From Pseudoalteromonas denitrificans DSM 6059 (lineage in GTDB: Bacteria > Pseudomonadota > Gammaproteobacteria > Enterobacterales > Alteromonadaceae): DNA of 62,349 nucleotides. This document shows, piece by piece, positions 1 to 6,809 of the stretch; position 1 is the stretch's first letter; each line of letters opens with the position of its first letter. Position numbers and translations under genes: made by a program. Location of the stretch: positions 1 to 62,349 of the forward strand of contig NZ_FOLO01000006.1 in NCBI RefSeq assembly GCF_900112265.1. Direction: 5' to 3'. Below the pieces are notes generated by a model. That model saw only the letters and a program-made list of their open reading frames with translations. It was not told the DNA's origin and did not search any database.

Positions 1-2
1 GC

Positions 3-296
3 AAAGAGTTAAATGAAAAACTAAAGGAACTCGATGTAGATTTGATTACAACAGTTCGAAAAAACATGAAGTCGAAAGCCATGTCAGCCTTCGATAGAGC
101 CATGTTATCAAAGAGATACATCATTGAAACTATCAATGACCAGTTGAAAAATATATCTCAAATAGAACATAGCCGCCATCGCAGTGAAACAAGTTTCATG
201 CTCAACTTGATATCTGGAATAGTGGCTTATTGCTTAAAGAAACAGAAGCCGTGTATAAAACTATCAGCAGATGTATTTGGTATGATGCCAGACTAA
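3..296 (+). CDS. IS982-family transposase, C-terminal part (cut by window start)
   Basis: The open frame runs in from the left edge and ends at TAA 294-296, so only the last 97 residues are visible. The stretch around SKRYIIETINDQLKNISQIE followed by HSRHRS and LISGIVAYC matches the conserved C-terminal end of IS982-family DDE transposases, where the last catalytic Glu sits in the IIET motif. The end looks intact. The element probably stops near 328, where TAACCAGATCTCAGGTTA resembles an IS982 inverted-repeat end. The other end lies outside the window, so activity cannot be judged. Confidence 0.85.
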   Translation, partial: KELNEKLKELDVDLITTVRKNMKSKAMSAFDRAMLSKRYIIETINDQLKNISQIEHSRHRSETSFMLNLISGIVAYCLKKQKPCIKLSADVFGMMPD

Positions 297-329
297 TAAA
301 TGGCGATGCTTAACCAGATCTCAGGTTAG
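297..329 (+). repeat. Putative right terminal inverted repeat of the IS982-type element
   Basis: Directly after the transposase stop comes TAACCAGATCTCAGGTTA (311-328), whose reverse complement reads inward like known IS982-family ends. The partner repeat is outside the window, so the boundary is an inference. 330-425 shows no recognisable gene. Confidence 0.4.
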
Positions 330-425
330 TTAACAATAATAGTATTATCCCCGACATTGCTGCATATTATCTGTTTTGAGTAACGCAATAATTTCACCTT
401 TAGCATTATGTTTAAAGGCTAATAA

Positions 426-806
426 ATCACCTTAGAGCTAGTGCTAACACTAGAGTGTGATTGGCCGTATTCAAAGCCTGTATTTGTTTTAAGTAATACG
501 CTTAATTCAGTGCCAAAGGGTTACGAAGACAAAGTTTCTTTAGTGAATGGTGATTTAAAAGAATTAACTGAGAAACTAAAAAGTAACGGTTATACAAATT
601 TATATATTGATGGTGGTGTTACAATTCAGAGTTTTCTAAATGAAGATTTGATCGATGAGATGATAATTACGACTATTCCTGTTTTATTGGGAAGTGGGAT
701 CTCGTTGTTTGGTCAACTAAAGGATACACTTGAATTTCGATGTACACATTCAGAAGTTTTTTCTAATGGTATTAGCCAGAACCGATTTAAGCGGTTTGAA
801 TTATAA
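426..806 (+). pseudogene. RibD/dihydrofolate-reductase-like protein, 5' end missing
   Basis: The readable frame is bounded by a TAA at 423-425 and ends at TAA 804-806. Its protein contains WPYSKPVFVLSN, LYIDGGVTIQSFL and a TTIPVLLGSGISLF segment, characteristic of the C-terminal two-thirds of small DHFR-like RibD C-terminal domain proteins, usually about 175 residues. A GTG at 441 gives 121 residues, but the NADPH-binding N-terminal strand and about 50 residues are absent, and homology-like sequence begins right at the upstream stop. The IS end lies 100 bp upstream. I infer that an insertion or deletion removed the 5' part and the product is non-functional. Confidence 0.75.
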
Positions 807-1059
807 TACAAATCTTAACAGCAGCTCGAGCCTAAAACGGTGAACAGCCGCCTATTTATAACTAAACTACTCAACAAGGTTTGTTTGTTAAAATCATGCA
901 AAGATCTACTATAGGTCCAAAATATCCAAAATAAGATTTATGAAAAGAGTCAGTTTTGCGACTTTAAAGACCAAAGTTATGAGTTAACATAGCCCCATGT
1001 TTAGCGCACTATTGAAATATAAGCAGGGATCAGTATATGTATTCACATTTATATTGTTT

Positions 1060-1813
1060 TCACTTCTCCACATATTTTTTAATAAATTTTTTATAAGTAA
1101 TACCCAAATATTTTTTATAAAAAAAATCAATGCTTCCATCTTGATACATTTGATTTAGTGCCGTCTCAAATTTATGATGTTGATCAGGCAAGCTTTCAGA
1201 AAAACTTAAAGTTAAATAACTGTGTTCAACTACAGGGGCTAGTGCTCTGACGTTTAAGTTTTTCTCTTTAACCAATTGATCATTATTAACCAGATCTCCC
1301 AAAAAAGCATCGAAACGTCCTTTATCTAACATTTCTAATCCTTTTAAGTCATTTGTGACATCAACTTTATGATAATACCGCCGATAGTCCAAAAATTCCT
1401 TAGGGTAAGCATAGCCTCGGACATAGCCTATATTTTTATTGTCAAATTGAGAATAGCCTAAATACTTTTGATAGGAACTCTTTTCATGAACCCAAAACAA
1501 TATCACCCAAGAAATGGGCCCATGTTTTGCGTTGAGTGAATTGGGAATATCTAAATCTCCATCCACAAGGGCATTAAATTTTCCACTTGAAAATTCTAAC
1601 TTACATCTTGCCCAAGGTTTCATTTCATAAGATATAGTTAATCCCGCTCGTTTGATAACGAGCGCTATAAATATCAATGGATAAACCAGTAGGTTGGTTA
1701 TCTTTAATATAAGAGTACGGATACCATTCTGTAAAACAGGCTTTTATTGGTAGCTCATATCCAAAAGCGTTAGTAGACATTAGTACTACTAAACTTATTC
1801 CAAGTAACCTCAT
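1060..1813 (-). pseudogene. Family-3 extracellular solute-binding protein, frameshifted
   Basis: Two overlapping frames make one protein. The first part (ATG 1813, behind an AGGGGGG Shine-Dalgarno) has a signal peptide and CFTEWYPYSYIKDNQPTG, then runs out of frame. The second continues with IKRAGLTISYEMKPWARCK and an FDAFLGDLVNN segment to TAA at 1060. Joined, they give a periplasmic substrate-binding domain of roughly 245 residues. The join falls near 1668-1672; removing one T from a TTT run restores the frame. I see no slippery heptamer, so a true mutation or sequence error is more likely than programmed frameshifting. The gene starts a few bases after an attC-like GGCTTGTTAGG end. Confidence 0.75.
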
Positions 1814-1815
1814 AT

Positions 1816-1862
1816 CCCCCCCTAACAAGCCATTTGATAAAATGGTGCAAGCACTAGGTTAA
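1816..1862 (-). repeat. attC-like recombination site remnant upstream of the solute-binding gene
   Basis: On the minus strand, ACTTAACC (fits the RYYYAAC left core) is followed about 30 nt later by GGCTTGTTAGG (close to the GTTRRRY right core). Between them is a small hairpin, CCATTT/AAATGG. The site is short and the arms pair poorly, so it could be a degenerate attC or chance. Its position directly ahead of a same-strand gene fits a cassette boundary. Confidence 0.35.
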
Positions 1863-2295
1863 GTTTTATTTATTTCACATTGAAAATGATGGGTATTGAC
1901 ACTTATAACCCCCTGAAGCCAGTGTCGAATTATCTGATTATTGAAAGTACGATTTGGGACTAATAATGAAATTAACAACCAGTACAATGTTTTGTGAAAT
2001 AGAAACTAATCAAAAGTATAGTATAGAGGCAAGAATAAGCAGTTATTTTTATAAGAACTCCACAGCGAGACAATAATACAACAGCGGAATAAACCGGTGG
2101 AACAATCCCCATAGTTCAGAGCCAATTCCCCGTGGCTTACTCAATGTAGGCTTTTTCGACACCAGTCCTCAAGTTATGAGTTGCAGCTAAATTAGTTGTA
2201 CTGGCTGGGATCTAAAGATCTAAACAAAGCAGGCATTCAACTGACCTAAAAAGTAGGCTTAAGTAAGGGGCTTTTAAGCCATCGTCTCTTGTATG
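1863..2295. other. Intergenic region without recognisable gene
   Basis: About 430 bp between two broken minus-strand genes. No reading frame of believable length or family is visible. A short inverted repeat, GGCTTAA/TTTAAGCC near 2255-2280, lies just after the DUF2306-like gene and could act as its terminator, but it has no clear T-tract. Confidence 0.5.
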
Positions 2296-2747
2296 TTATT
2301 CACCGATAGTGCGTAACTTCTTTCCTTGTTTTTCGATGATATAAACTGAAATACCAAAAACAAACGCAATTGCAATAAAAGCGGATTCATTAGGGAGAAA
2401 ACCAAAACTTAAAGGTATTCTTGCAACAGCCGCTGCTACAACACCGACATAAGCATATGTCATAAAATAAAAATGGTAATTAGCCAATTTTTATTTGGTT
2501 TTTTAGCCGCATAATAATAACCACAAAGTACCCAAACTAAATTCCATAAAGCGAGGGGCTGAAAAATAGAAAAACCATATTTAGGTAAAAAAGCGAATTC
2601 TGTAATATTTACTAAGACTATACTTGCTACGAATAATTTGCCCAACTGAGTATGAAAAATATCACCTTTGTTACGAGACATAACAATAGCCCCGCTTATG
2701 GTCGCAGTGACAGCAAGAGTAACGTGAATTATTGTAATGATATCCAT
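2296..2747 (-). pseudogene. DUF2306-like predicted membrane protein, frameshifted
   Basis: The first frame starts at ATG 2747 behind AGGATAGGG and encodes about 95 residues with three hydrophobic segments, then leaves frame after a PNKNW segment. The second frame resumes with an ANYHFYFMTYAYVG segment and two more hydrophobic stretches to TAA at 2296. Joined, they make a multi-pass protein of about 150 residues resembling DUF2306 predicted membrane proteins (HxxYxxMxxxYVG pattern). Adding one A to the AAAAA run near 2484 restores the frame, so a homopolymer deletion is the simplest explanation. The family call is from motif memory only. Confidence 0.6.
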
Positions 2748-2751
2748 ACCC

Positions 2752-2842
2752 TATCCTTTGGTGTGCAACACCCCGCTAATAAGTGAGTTTGCGCAGCTAT
2801 TGGCAGACACCCTTGGTGAATCTTGATTTAGAGGCTTGTAAG
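2752..2842 (-). repeat. attC-like element between LysE gene and DUF2306-like gene
   Basis: On the minus strand the gap begins with GGCTTACAAGCCTC and ends with AGCGGGGTGTTGC just ahead of the next gene's Shine-Dalgarno. These resemble the left (TAACAAGC-like) and right (GCGGGCGTTA-like) ends of integron attC sites, but both core triplets are degenerate. Length, about 90 bp, and placement fit a cassette boundary. Confidence 0.35.
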
Positions 2843-2845
2843 CCT

Positions 2846-3460
2846 TTATTTTTGTATTGTTGCCGTAATAGCACCAGCTCCAACAAGCATACCACCACTA
2901 ACCTTATTAAAACCATTTTGAAATTTAACCGAACTAACTTTATTACGCAATATGCCTGAAAATGTAGCGTAAAACGTAACGCTCAAAGTTGATACTGTAA
3001 GAAAGGTTACAGCCATAATTAGCATTTGTGGTAAAATAGGGGCATGAGCGTTTATAAATAAAGGGAAAAAAGCCATGAAAAATATAATACTTTTTGGATT
3101 TAAAGCAGTTACCAATAAAGCGTTAAAATAAACAGAGCCTTTTTCCATCTGCTTCGATTCAACGTCTGTGGCACTAGATTTTGTACGAAAAGCTTTGATA
3201 CCTAAATATAATAAATATAGTGCACCAGCCCATTTTAAAATACTAAATAATGTTGCGGATGTTGCTAAAAGAGCGCTCATCCCTACAAATGAGAAACTCA
3301 TTGCAATGACATCACCAGATAAGGTACCTGCCACCAAAGGAGTAACTGATTTTTTTCCGTACTCTAATGCTTGTCCCATAACCAAAAATACGGTTGGTCC
3401 AGGTGAAAAACATAAAATGATTGATGCGGCAATGAATGAAATCCAAACTTCAATAGTCAA
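2846..3460 (-). CDS. LysE/RhtB-family amino-acid exporter
   Basis: Inner-membrane exporter of the LysE superfamily, whose members export amino acids or homoserine lactones; the substrate cannot be told here. The sequence has the family's N-terminal FSPGPTVFLVMGQAL, a YLLYLGIKAF segment and the LNPKSIIFFMAFFPLFI motif, with about six hydrophobic segments, and is full length at about 204 residues. I prefer TTG at 3460, because GGAGAATAA precedes it at good spacing; a TTG at 3472 lies inside the Shine-Dalgarno region. An attC-like repeat lies immediately upstream, so the gene looks like a cassette passenger and has no obvious promoter of its own. Confidence 0.9.
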   Translation of the reverse strand: MTIEVWISFIAASIILCFSPGPTVFLVMGQALEYGKKSVTPLVAGTLSGDVIAMSFSFVGMSALLATSATLFSILKWAGALYLLYLGIKAFRTKSSATDVESKQMEKGSVYFNALLVTALNPKSIIFFMAFFPLFINAHAPILPQMLIMAVTFLTVSTLSVTFYATFSGILRNKVSSVKFQNGFNKVSGGMLVGAGAITATIQK

Positions 3461-3475
3461 TTTATTCTCCAATGA

Positions 3476-3550
3476 GGGTTAACGTTTACTACACCGGAAA
3501 TTTGGGAGCGGAGGGAGTAAATTTCTGAGTGATGGTACTTGTTAAGCACC
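3476..3550 (-). repeat. Best attC-like site of the region (imperfect inverted repeat)
   Basis: The outer ends read GGGTTAACG at 3476 and CTTGTTAAGC ending at 3547, and the second contains an exact GTTRRRY core (GTTAAGC). The two 28-31 nt arms pair imperfectly with bulges and meet at a perfect GGAAATTT/AAATTTC inner stem (3496-3524). This is the architecture of integron attC sites: simple-site cores at both ends, a mismatched stem and a variable centre. It sits between two same-strand genes and abuts the LysE start. Confidence 0.5.
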
Positions 3551-3574
3551 GACACACACTTTACATCAATATTA

Positions 3575-3868
3575 TTAATCACTTAAAACACACTCTTTGA
3601 GCTCGTAATTATACTTTCCACCAGTATCTAAGCAACTATCAATTTCTAAAAAAGACAATAATTGATAACCTCCAAAGATTACCAGCCCCCAAATAACCAG
3701 CCCAACAATTATTACGGTGAGACCATCAGGATCAACTTTTCTGCCAAACATCCGACAAAATAGATATCCGACGCCTTTAATCAAAAATTCAAATATTACT
3801 TCAACAAATATTCTTAATATAAATCGAAAAATACCAGAAAAAACATCTCCTACAATCTCTACGGGCAA
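3575..3868 (-). CDS. Small hypothetical membrane protein
   Basis: A 97-residue protein with two hydrophobic segments: an N-terminal one rich in Ile/Phe (about 10-40) and a second around LTVIIVGLVIWGLVIFGGY (about 50-70). A short tail follows with SCLDTGGKYNYE and one further Cys. The tail pattern CLDxGGxxxYE recurs, as far as I recall, in small proteins of marine gammaproteobacteria, but I know no function. The start is TTG with AGGA 11 nt upstream. It lies in the same-strand run of small genes, 33 bp after the next gene's stop. Confidence 0.6.
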   Translation of the reverse strand: MPVEIVGDVFSGIFRFILRIFVEVIFEFLIKGVGYLFCRMFGRKVDPDGLTVIIVGLVIWGLVIFGGYQLLSFLEIDSCLDTGGKYNYELKECVLSD

Positions 3869-3900
3869 GTTAATAATTCCTATAGGTGTTTAACGCATTT

Positions 3901-4281
3901 TTATAGCGAATCATCAATGTAATTAGCTAATATGAATTTATTGTATTCTTTCGCGTATTGCCAAGCTAGATGATTTAACCTTTGATGCTCTTCACTTACT
4001 AACGCATCACTTGTTCCTTTAATTATACGAAAACTATGTTTTTTAACTATTGCTGTTCTTTCTATAATTTCTTTTTGCTCGTTTTTTACACTAGGAATGT
4101 AAAGCGTAAACCCTTTTACGGCCCATAACCTTATATCACCATTTGCTAATGCTTCTGTTGCATTAATTTTAGCATTAGCAGAATCCAACCAACCCATTAA
4201 TTTTTTAACTTCAATATTAATATCTTCACAAAAAGATGAGACAGAAAAAAACAAAATGGCGCATGCTAAAAAATATTTCAT
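3901..4281 (-). CDS. Hypothetical secreted protein
   Basis: Taking ATG 4281 gives 126 residues beginning with a clear signal peptide (MKYFLACAILFFSVSSF, cleavage near Cys-Glu). An ATG at 4302 adds seven residues but has no Shine-Dalgarno and directly abuts an attC-like end. The mature part is soluble, has no cysteines and shows no domain I recognise. A GCGTTAAAC sequence (a GTTRRRY match) lies just after its stop, again consistent with a cassette setting. Confidence 0.5.
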   Translation of the reverse strand: MKYFLACAILFFSVSSFCEDINIEVKKLMGWLDSANAKINATEALANGDIRLWAVKGFTLYIPSVKNEQKEIIERTAIVKKHSFRIIKGTSDALVSEEHQRLNHLAWQYAKEYNKFILANYIDDSL

Positions 4282-4302
4282 TTTTACTAAATATATCCTC
4301 AT

Positions 4303-4390
4303 ACCAACGCCCGCATAATATGCTGATTAAGCTTGGCTAAAATTATGCGAATAATGAATGCGAATCAAGCGTTTGACACATTTTTATACT
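4303..4390 (-). repeat. attC-like element after the GRDP-like gene
   Basis: On the minus strand the gap starts with GTCAAACGCTTGATTCGC and ends with TTATGCGGGCGTTGG. The right end closely resembles the GCGGGCGTTA end of Vibrio-type attC repeats, and the left end has the ACAAACGC-like opening with one core base changed. Arm pairing is partial. I treat it as degenerate attC, moderately supported by its neighbours. Confidence 0.4.
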
Positions 4391-4392
4391 TT

Positions 4393-5106
4393 CTAATCTC
4401 CGCTGCTACTACAACCTCCAGAGCCACTGCATCCAGTGTAATGCCCTCCACCACTGCAACCTCTTCCTCCCTCAGCAGGTTTACCATCAAGTGTAGGAGC
4501 GTAGTCTGCTGATATACTTATATGACCCGCACAATATCGAAGCTCTTTTTGAATATTATCATTTTTATCGGACACCGAAGAGATACAGTTAAGCTCATAA
4601 TAAAACCCATTCTTGATTTTAAGCCTTGCATCTAATGCGAAAATAACAGGCAGTCTTTTCGGTTCGAAATGATTAATTAACTCTCTTTTACAAGATAGCT
4701 CCCAAGCCCTTTTTATCCCAATCTGAGCTTCAATTGGGCTTTTCATTCCTTCAGCTGGGGTATGATGAACAAAATATCCAAAAGCTTTTGAGCAAAACTT
4801 ATCATATTCACGAGTAAACAAAATAAATTCATGCCACGCTACATCTACAATTTGGGACGGCATAGCTACAGACTCTTTATTAGCAATATGAATTAAGTAA
4901 AAGTAATCTTTCAACCCTCTCATAACTTGTTGCAGTTCTGATGAGTCTAAATGGGGATAAATTTCACTAACTTTACTTTTTACTGTTTCAGGAAATTTAT
5001 AGTTTTTGATAAATGATATTTGCCGTTGAATAATTAACTTTCTGTATACTAAAAAAGTAGCAAGAAGAACTAGGCTAAAGATAAATATTGGAATTATGAC
5101 GTCCAT
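4393..5106 (-). CDS. GRDP-like (glycine-rich domain protein) membrane-anchored protein with Cys/Gly-rich tail
   Basis: A 237-residue protein. An N-terminal transmembrane segment (about residues 2-22) is followed by a cytoplasmic-looking domain with VDVAWHEFILFTREYDKFC and a FGYFVHHTP motif (about 88-115). The WHE...Y..FC...HH pattern matches the GRDP-like family (PF07173). The last 27 residues are almost only Gly, Ser and Cys, with CSGGGHYTGCSGSGGC inside. ATG 5106 has AGGA at good spacing. Function is unknown; the conserved His/Cys residues suggest metal binding. It sits among cassette-like genes with an attC-like gap on each side. Confidence 0.65.
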   Translation of the reverse strand: MDVIIPIFIFSLVLLATFLVYRKLIIQRQISFIKNYKFPETVKSKVSEIYPHLDSSELQQVMRGLKDYFYLIHIANKESVAMPSQIVDVAWHEFILFTREYDKFCSKAFGYFVHHTPAEGMKSPIEAQIGIKRAWELSCKRELINHFEPKRLPVIFALDARLKIKNGFYYELNCISSVSDKNDNIQKELRYCAGHISISADYAPTLDGKPAEGGRGCSGGGHYTGCSGSGGCSSSGD

Positions 5107-5107
5107 T

Positions 5108-5232
5108 CACTAATCCTAAGAAAAAAATAACTCCTCATTAAGAGGCCCATAGTTGTGGGCTAAAATGTAGCGAATCGAAAATAGCCCGCACAGTTTTTAG
5201 ACCTGATAAAATTGCTTGTTATGTTCGTTAAA
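5108..5232 (-). repeat. attC-like element upstream of the GRDP-like gene
   Basis: On the minus strand the gap opens with AACATAACAAGC and closes with GAGGAGTTAT. The outer ATAAC/GTTAT pair is perfect. A central stem GGGCTA/TAGCCC (5156-5186) encloses TTTTCGATTCGCTACATTTT, much like the TTCGCTTCGCT centre seen in many attC sites. The right-hand 2R part does not pair with the left, so the site is diverged. Confidence 0.45.
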
Positions 5233-5235
5233 TAA

Positions 5236-5445
5236 TTAATTATACGTTGTTTTTGGATATTCAATTAATAAATAAATAGTTATAATACTAACAGCAATAC
5301 CAGAAACCAGAGCTATTGCTTTTATAAGCCTTGTAGTCACAGACATAGGTTTCAGTTTATAACTACAATATGCTCCTGAGAGACCTGATACTATCATCAA
5401 GACAATCACAAGCCAAAAGAACATCAACTCTTGATTTATATTCAT
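5236..5445 (-). CDS. Small two-helix membrane protein, hypothetical
   Basis: ATG 5445, preceded by GGAGAG four bases upstream, gives 69 residues. There are two hydrophobic segments (about 8-26 and 44-62) joined by a basic loop with KLKPMSVTTR. A TTG at 5472 would add nine residues but lies in a GGCGTT-containing spacer that may belong to another cassette junction. No family is recognised. It is on the same strand as its neighbours and ends just before an attC-like repeat. Confidence 0.5.
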   Translation of the reverse strand: MNINQELMFFWLVIVLMIVSGLSGAYCSYKLKPMSVTTRLIKAIALVSGIAVSIITIYLLIEYPKTTYN

Positions 5446-5522
5446 CAACTCTCCATAAGAATAAAACGCCAACCACAGTTTACGGAGTCTGATTGCTGGC
5501 TTATGCTACGTGCTTTATTCAT

Positions 5523-5788
5523 TTACTTTTCGTCAATATTCATGAGACCAAGTTCCATTTTCTCACGAGCAGAAGTATTAGCAGAATGTACTTTTATCTT
5601 TGGTGGAACAAACCCTTGAGTAAACACGGCCTCTTCAACCCAAAGCACGACATCATCGCCAAGGTCATGATCAAGACTTAATTCAGTAACTTTACCCGAT
5701 TTAAGAAGATCAATCGCTTCTTCAGGCCAATAAACTCTAACCCCCCCCCCTCAGGTGTATTCCTCTCATCATATAGATAGACTTTCAT
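5523..5788 (-). pseudogene. Cyclic-phosphate-processing receiver-like (cREC) protein, frameshifted at a C10 run
   Basis: ATG 5788 opens MKVYLYDERNTPEG, then a run of ten G (plus-strand C10, 5741-5750) shifts the frame. In the correct frame the protein continues VRVYWPEEAIDLL, SLDHDLGDD, VVLWVEEAVFTQGFVPP and KIKVHSANTSAREKMELG to TAA 5523. These are hallmarks of the cREC receiver-like family, normally about 95 residues. The total of 266 nt is two bases over a multiple of three; eight or eleven Gs would restore the frame. The copy also seems to lack about six residues between LGDD and VVLW. Polymerase slippage on G10 could still yield some full-length protein. Confidence 0.75.
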
Positions 5789-6030
5789 TTATCTGCACAC
5801 CTCGTACGCGTAACGAGCCTGTAGAATTACCCGTTTTTATTTATATTTTTCAATCGAGACACTCTACTGATATTAAATTGTTTTAACAATCAAAAACGTT
5901 TACGTTTCTGCTGATTTTTTATTTTTATAACTAGAATGAAATTTATAAGTAAAAAGACCCTATTTGAATGATATTTGGGGAGGGTTGTGGGTTTCATCTT
6001 TAAAGTAGGCTATTTCTTAACTTTTCTATG
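5789..6030. other. AT-rich spacer, no gene seen
   Basis: No believable coding frame. A short palindromic sequence, CCTCGTACGCGTAACGAG (5801-5818), lies upstream of the cREC remnant. The rest is AT-rich and without recognisable sites. Confidence 0.5.
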
Positions 6031-6344
6031 TTATGAACTAAACAGTAAATTTTTCACTGAGCATTCACTTATCTTATCCTCGCAAGGTGAACTTATTAAT
6101 GCCTTTATTGGTGGTGTTATTAATTCACTGTCATTTAAAAATTGGACATGTCGCCCCGTTTTTATGGGCGTTTTTCACAAACACTGCTGTTGTGACTGGC
6201 AGCTTTTACAATCCTTTAAATAACCCGCAAACCGTGTGTAGAGCCGTTCGCCACTTTTTAAATTTGTACCACTACACCACATTTCATTACCTGCAGGGCA
6301 ACGATCGCAATAGGCTCTAAGTTGCCATGAGGCATTTAAACTTT
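6031..6344 (-). pseudogene. IS1182-type transposase remnant
   Basis: Reading the minus strand from about 6344 gives LRAYCDRCPAGNEMWCSG, then LKSGERLYTRFAGYLKDCKS and CQSQQQCL, an in-frame TGA, then KTPIKTGRHVQFLND, and a stop at 6031. The spaced C..C and C..C..C pairs followed by TGRxVxFxN are typical of the zinc-ribbon-like region near the C-terminus of IS1182-family transposases. There is no start, an internal stop and no N-terminal catalytic region, so this is a dead fragment. No inverted repeats could be matched. Confidence 0.6.
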
Positions 6345-6523
6345 AACCAGTTGTATCGTATTGTTAGTTTAATTTTAAGTGTTCAGTTTAGTCGTAACTT
6401 TATGTAAACTAATAGTGGAAATATGCAAGGTTATGCCATCTTATGGTGCAGGTTTTGGTGAATAGTTGATAGTTGATTTCACTTTATGTCAACTTATGGT
6501 GAAAACTACAAATATCATAGATT
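6345..6523. other. Spacer with short imperfect direct repeats
   Basis: On the minus strand, CACCATAAGTTGACATAA and CACCATAAGATGGCATAA occur about 60 bp apart, and a related TACATAAAGT lies further on. They may be ends of a lost mobile element. No gene is visible between the IS remnant and ffs. Confidence 0.4.
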
Positions 6524-6638
6524 GGGTGGCAGTCTTACCAGCCACATCCCGGCACACAAGTCATTCGCTGTGGCTGCTCCCTTCCGGGCCTGACCAAGTT
6601 CACGAACTATTGTTGCGAGAGGACCAATAAGACTACCA
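6524..6638 (-). ncRNA. ffs: 4.5S RNA of the signal recognition particle
   Basis: The minus strand carries the SRP RNA core: GGTCAGGCCCGGAAGGGAGC followed by AGCC and, further on, TGTGCCGGGATG. This is the conserved apical loop and asymmetric loop that bind Ffh. The outer ends GGTAGTCTTATTGG and CTGGTAAGACTGCC pair to close the long hairpin, giving about 115 nt, the normal bacterial short-form size. The RNA works with Ffh and FtsY to target inner-membrane proteins co-translationally. The mature ends are estimates from the pairing. Confidence 0.95.
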
Positions 6639-6658
6639 TAGAGGGTCTTGTTAGACGC

Positions 6659-6694
6659 GGAACGGATTATCACTATTTATGTAGATTAATTCAA
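6659..6694 (-). promoter_or_regulatory. Sigma-70 promoter of ffs
   Basis: On the minus strand a -35 TTGAAT (6694-6689) and a -10 GATAAT (6671-6666) are separated by exactly 17 bp. The discriminator CCGTTCCGCGTC is GC-rich, as at stringently controlled stable-RNA promoters. Transcription from about 6659 would give a 5' leader of roughly 20 nt removed by processing, as in E. coli. Confidence 0.7.
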
Positions 6695-6742
6695 GTTAAA
6701 ATTTAAAATATCCAACTGTTTGCATGGTTATTGTACAAAATG

Positions 6743-6771
6743 AAAAAGCTAAGTATAAAACTCAGCTTTTT
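6743..6771 (-). terminator. Terminator of the DUF3014 gene
   Basis: Inverted repeat with arms AAAAAGCTGAG and CTTAGCTTTTT (one mismatch), loop of seven, ending in a T-run on the minus strand. It lies 40 bp past the DUF3014 stop. Confidence 0.65.
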
Positions 6772-6809
6772 GTATTGTTATTTACATTTTATCTAGTGTA
6801 TCTAGCTCT

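Noticed and set aside
1650..1680. Programmed frameshift for the solute-binding protein
   Set aside because: No slippery heptamer or downstream stimulatory structure at the junction; a plain indel is simpler.
3168..3482. A 104-codon plus-strand frame opposite the LysE gene
   Set aside because: The minus strand has clear LysE motifs; the plus frame is a mirror without motif or start signal.
4393..4480. Cys/Gly tail as a free lanthipeptide-like precursor
   Set aside because: It is the C-terminus of a larger membrane-anchored domain protein, with no leader or cleavage site of RiPP type and no modification enzyme nearby.
5975..6320. Two overlapping plus-strand open frames of 77-82 codons
   Set aside because: The complementary strand carries recognisable transposase motifs; the plus-strand frames show no family and are shadows of the remnant.
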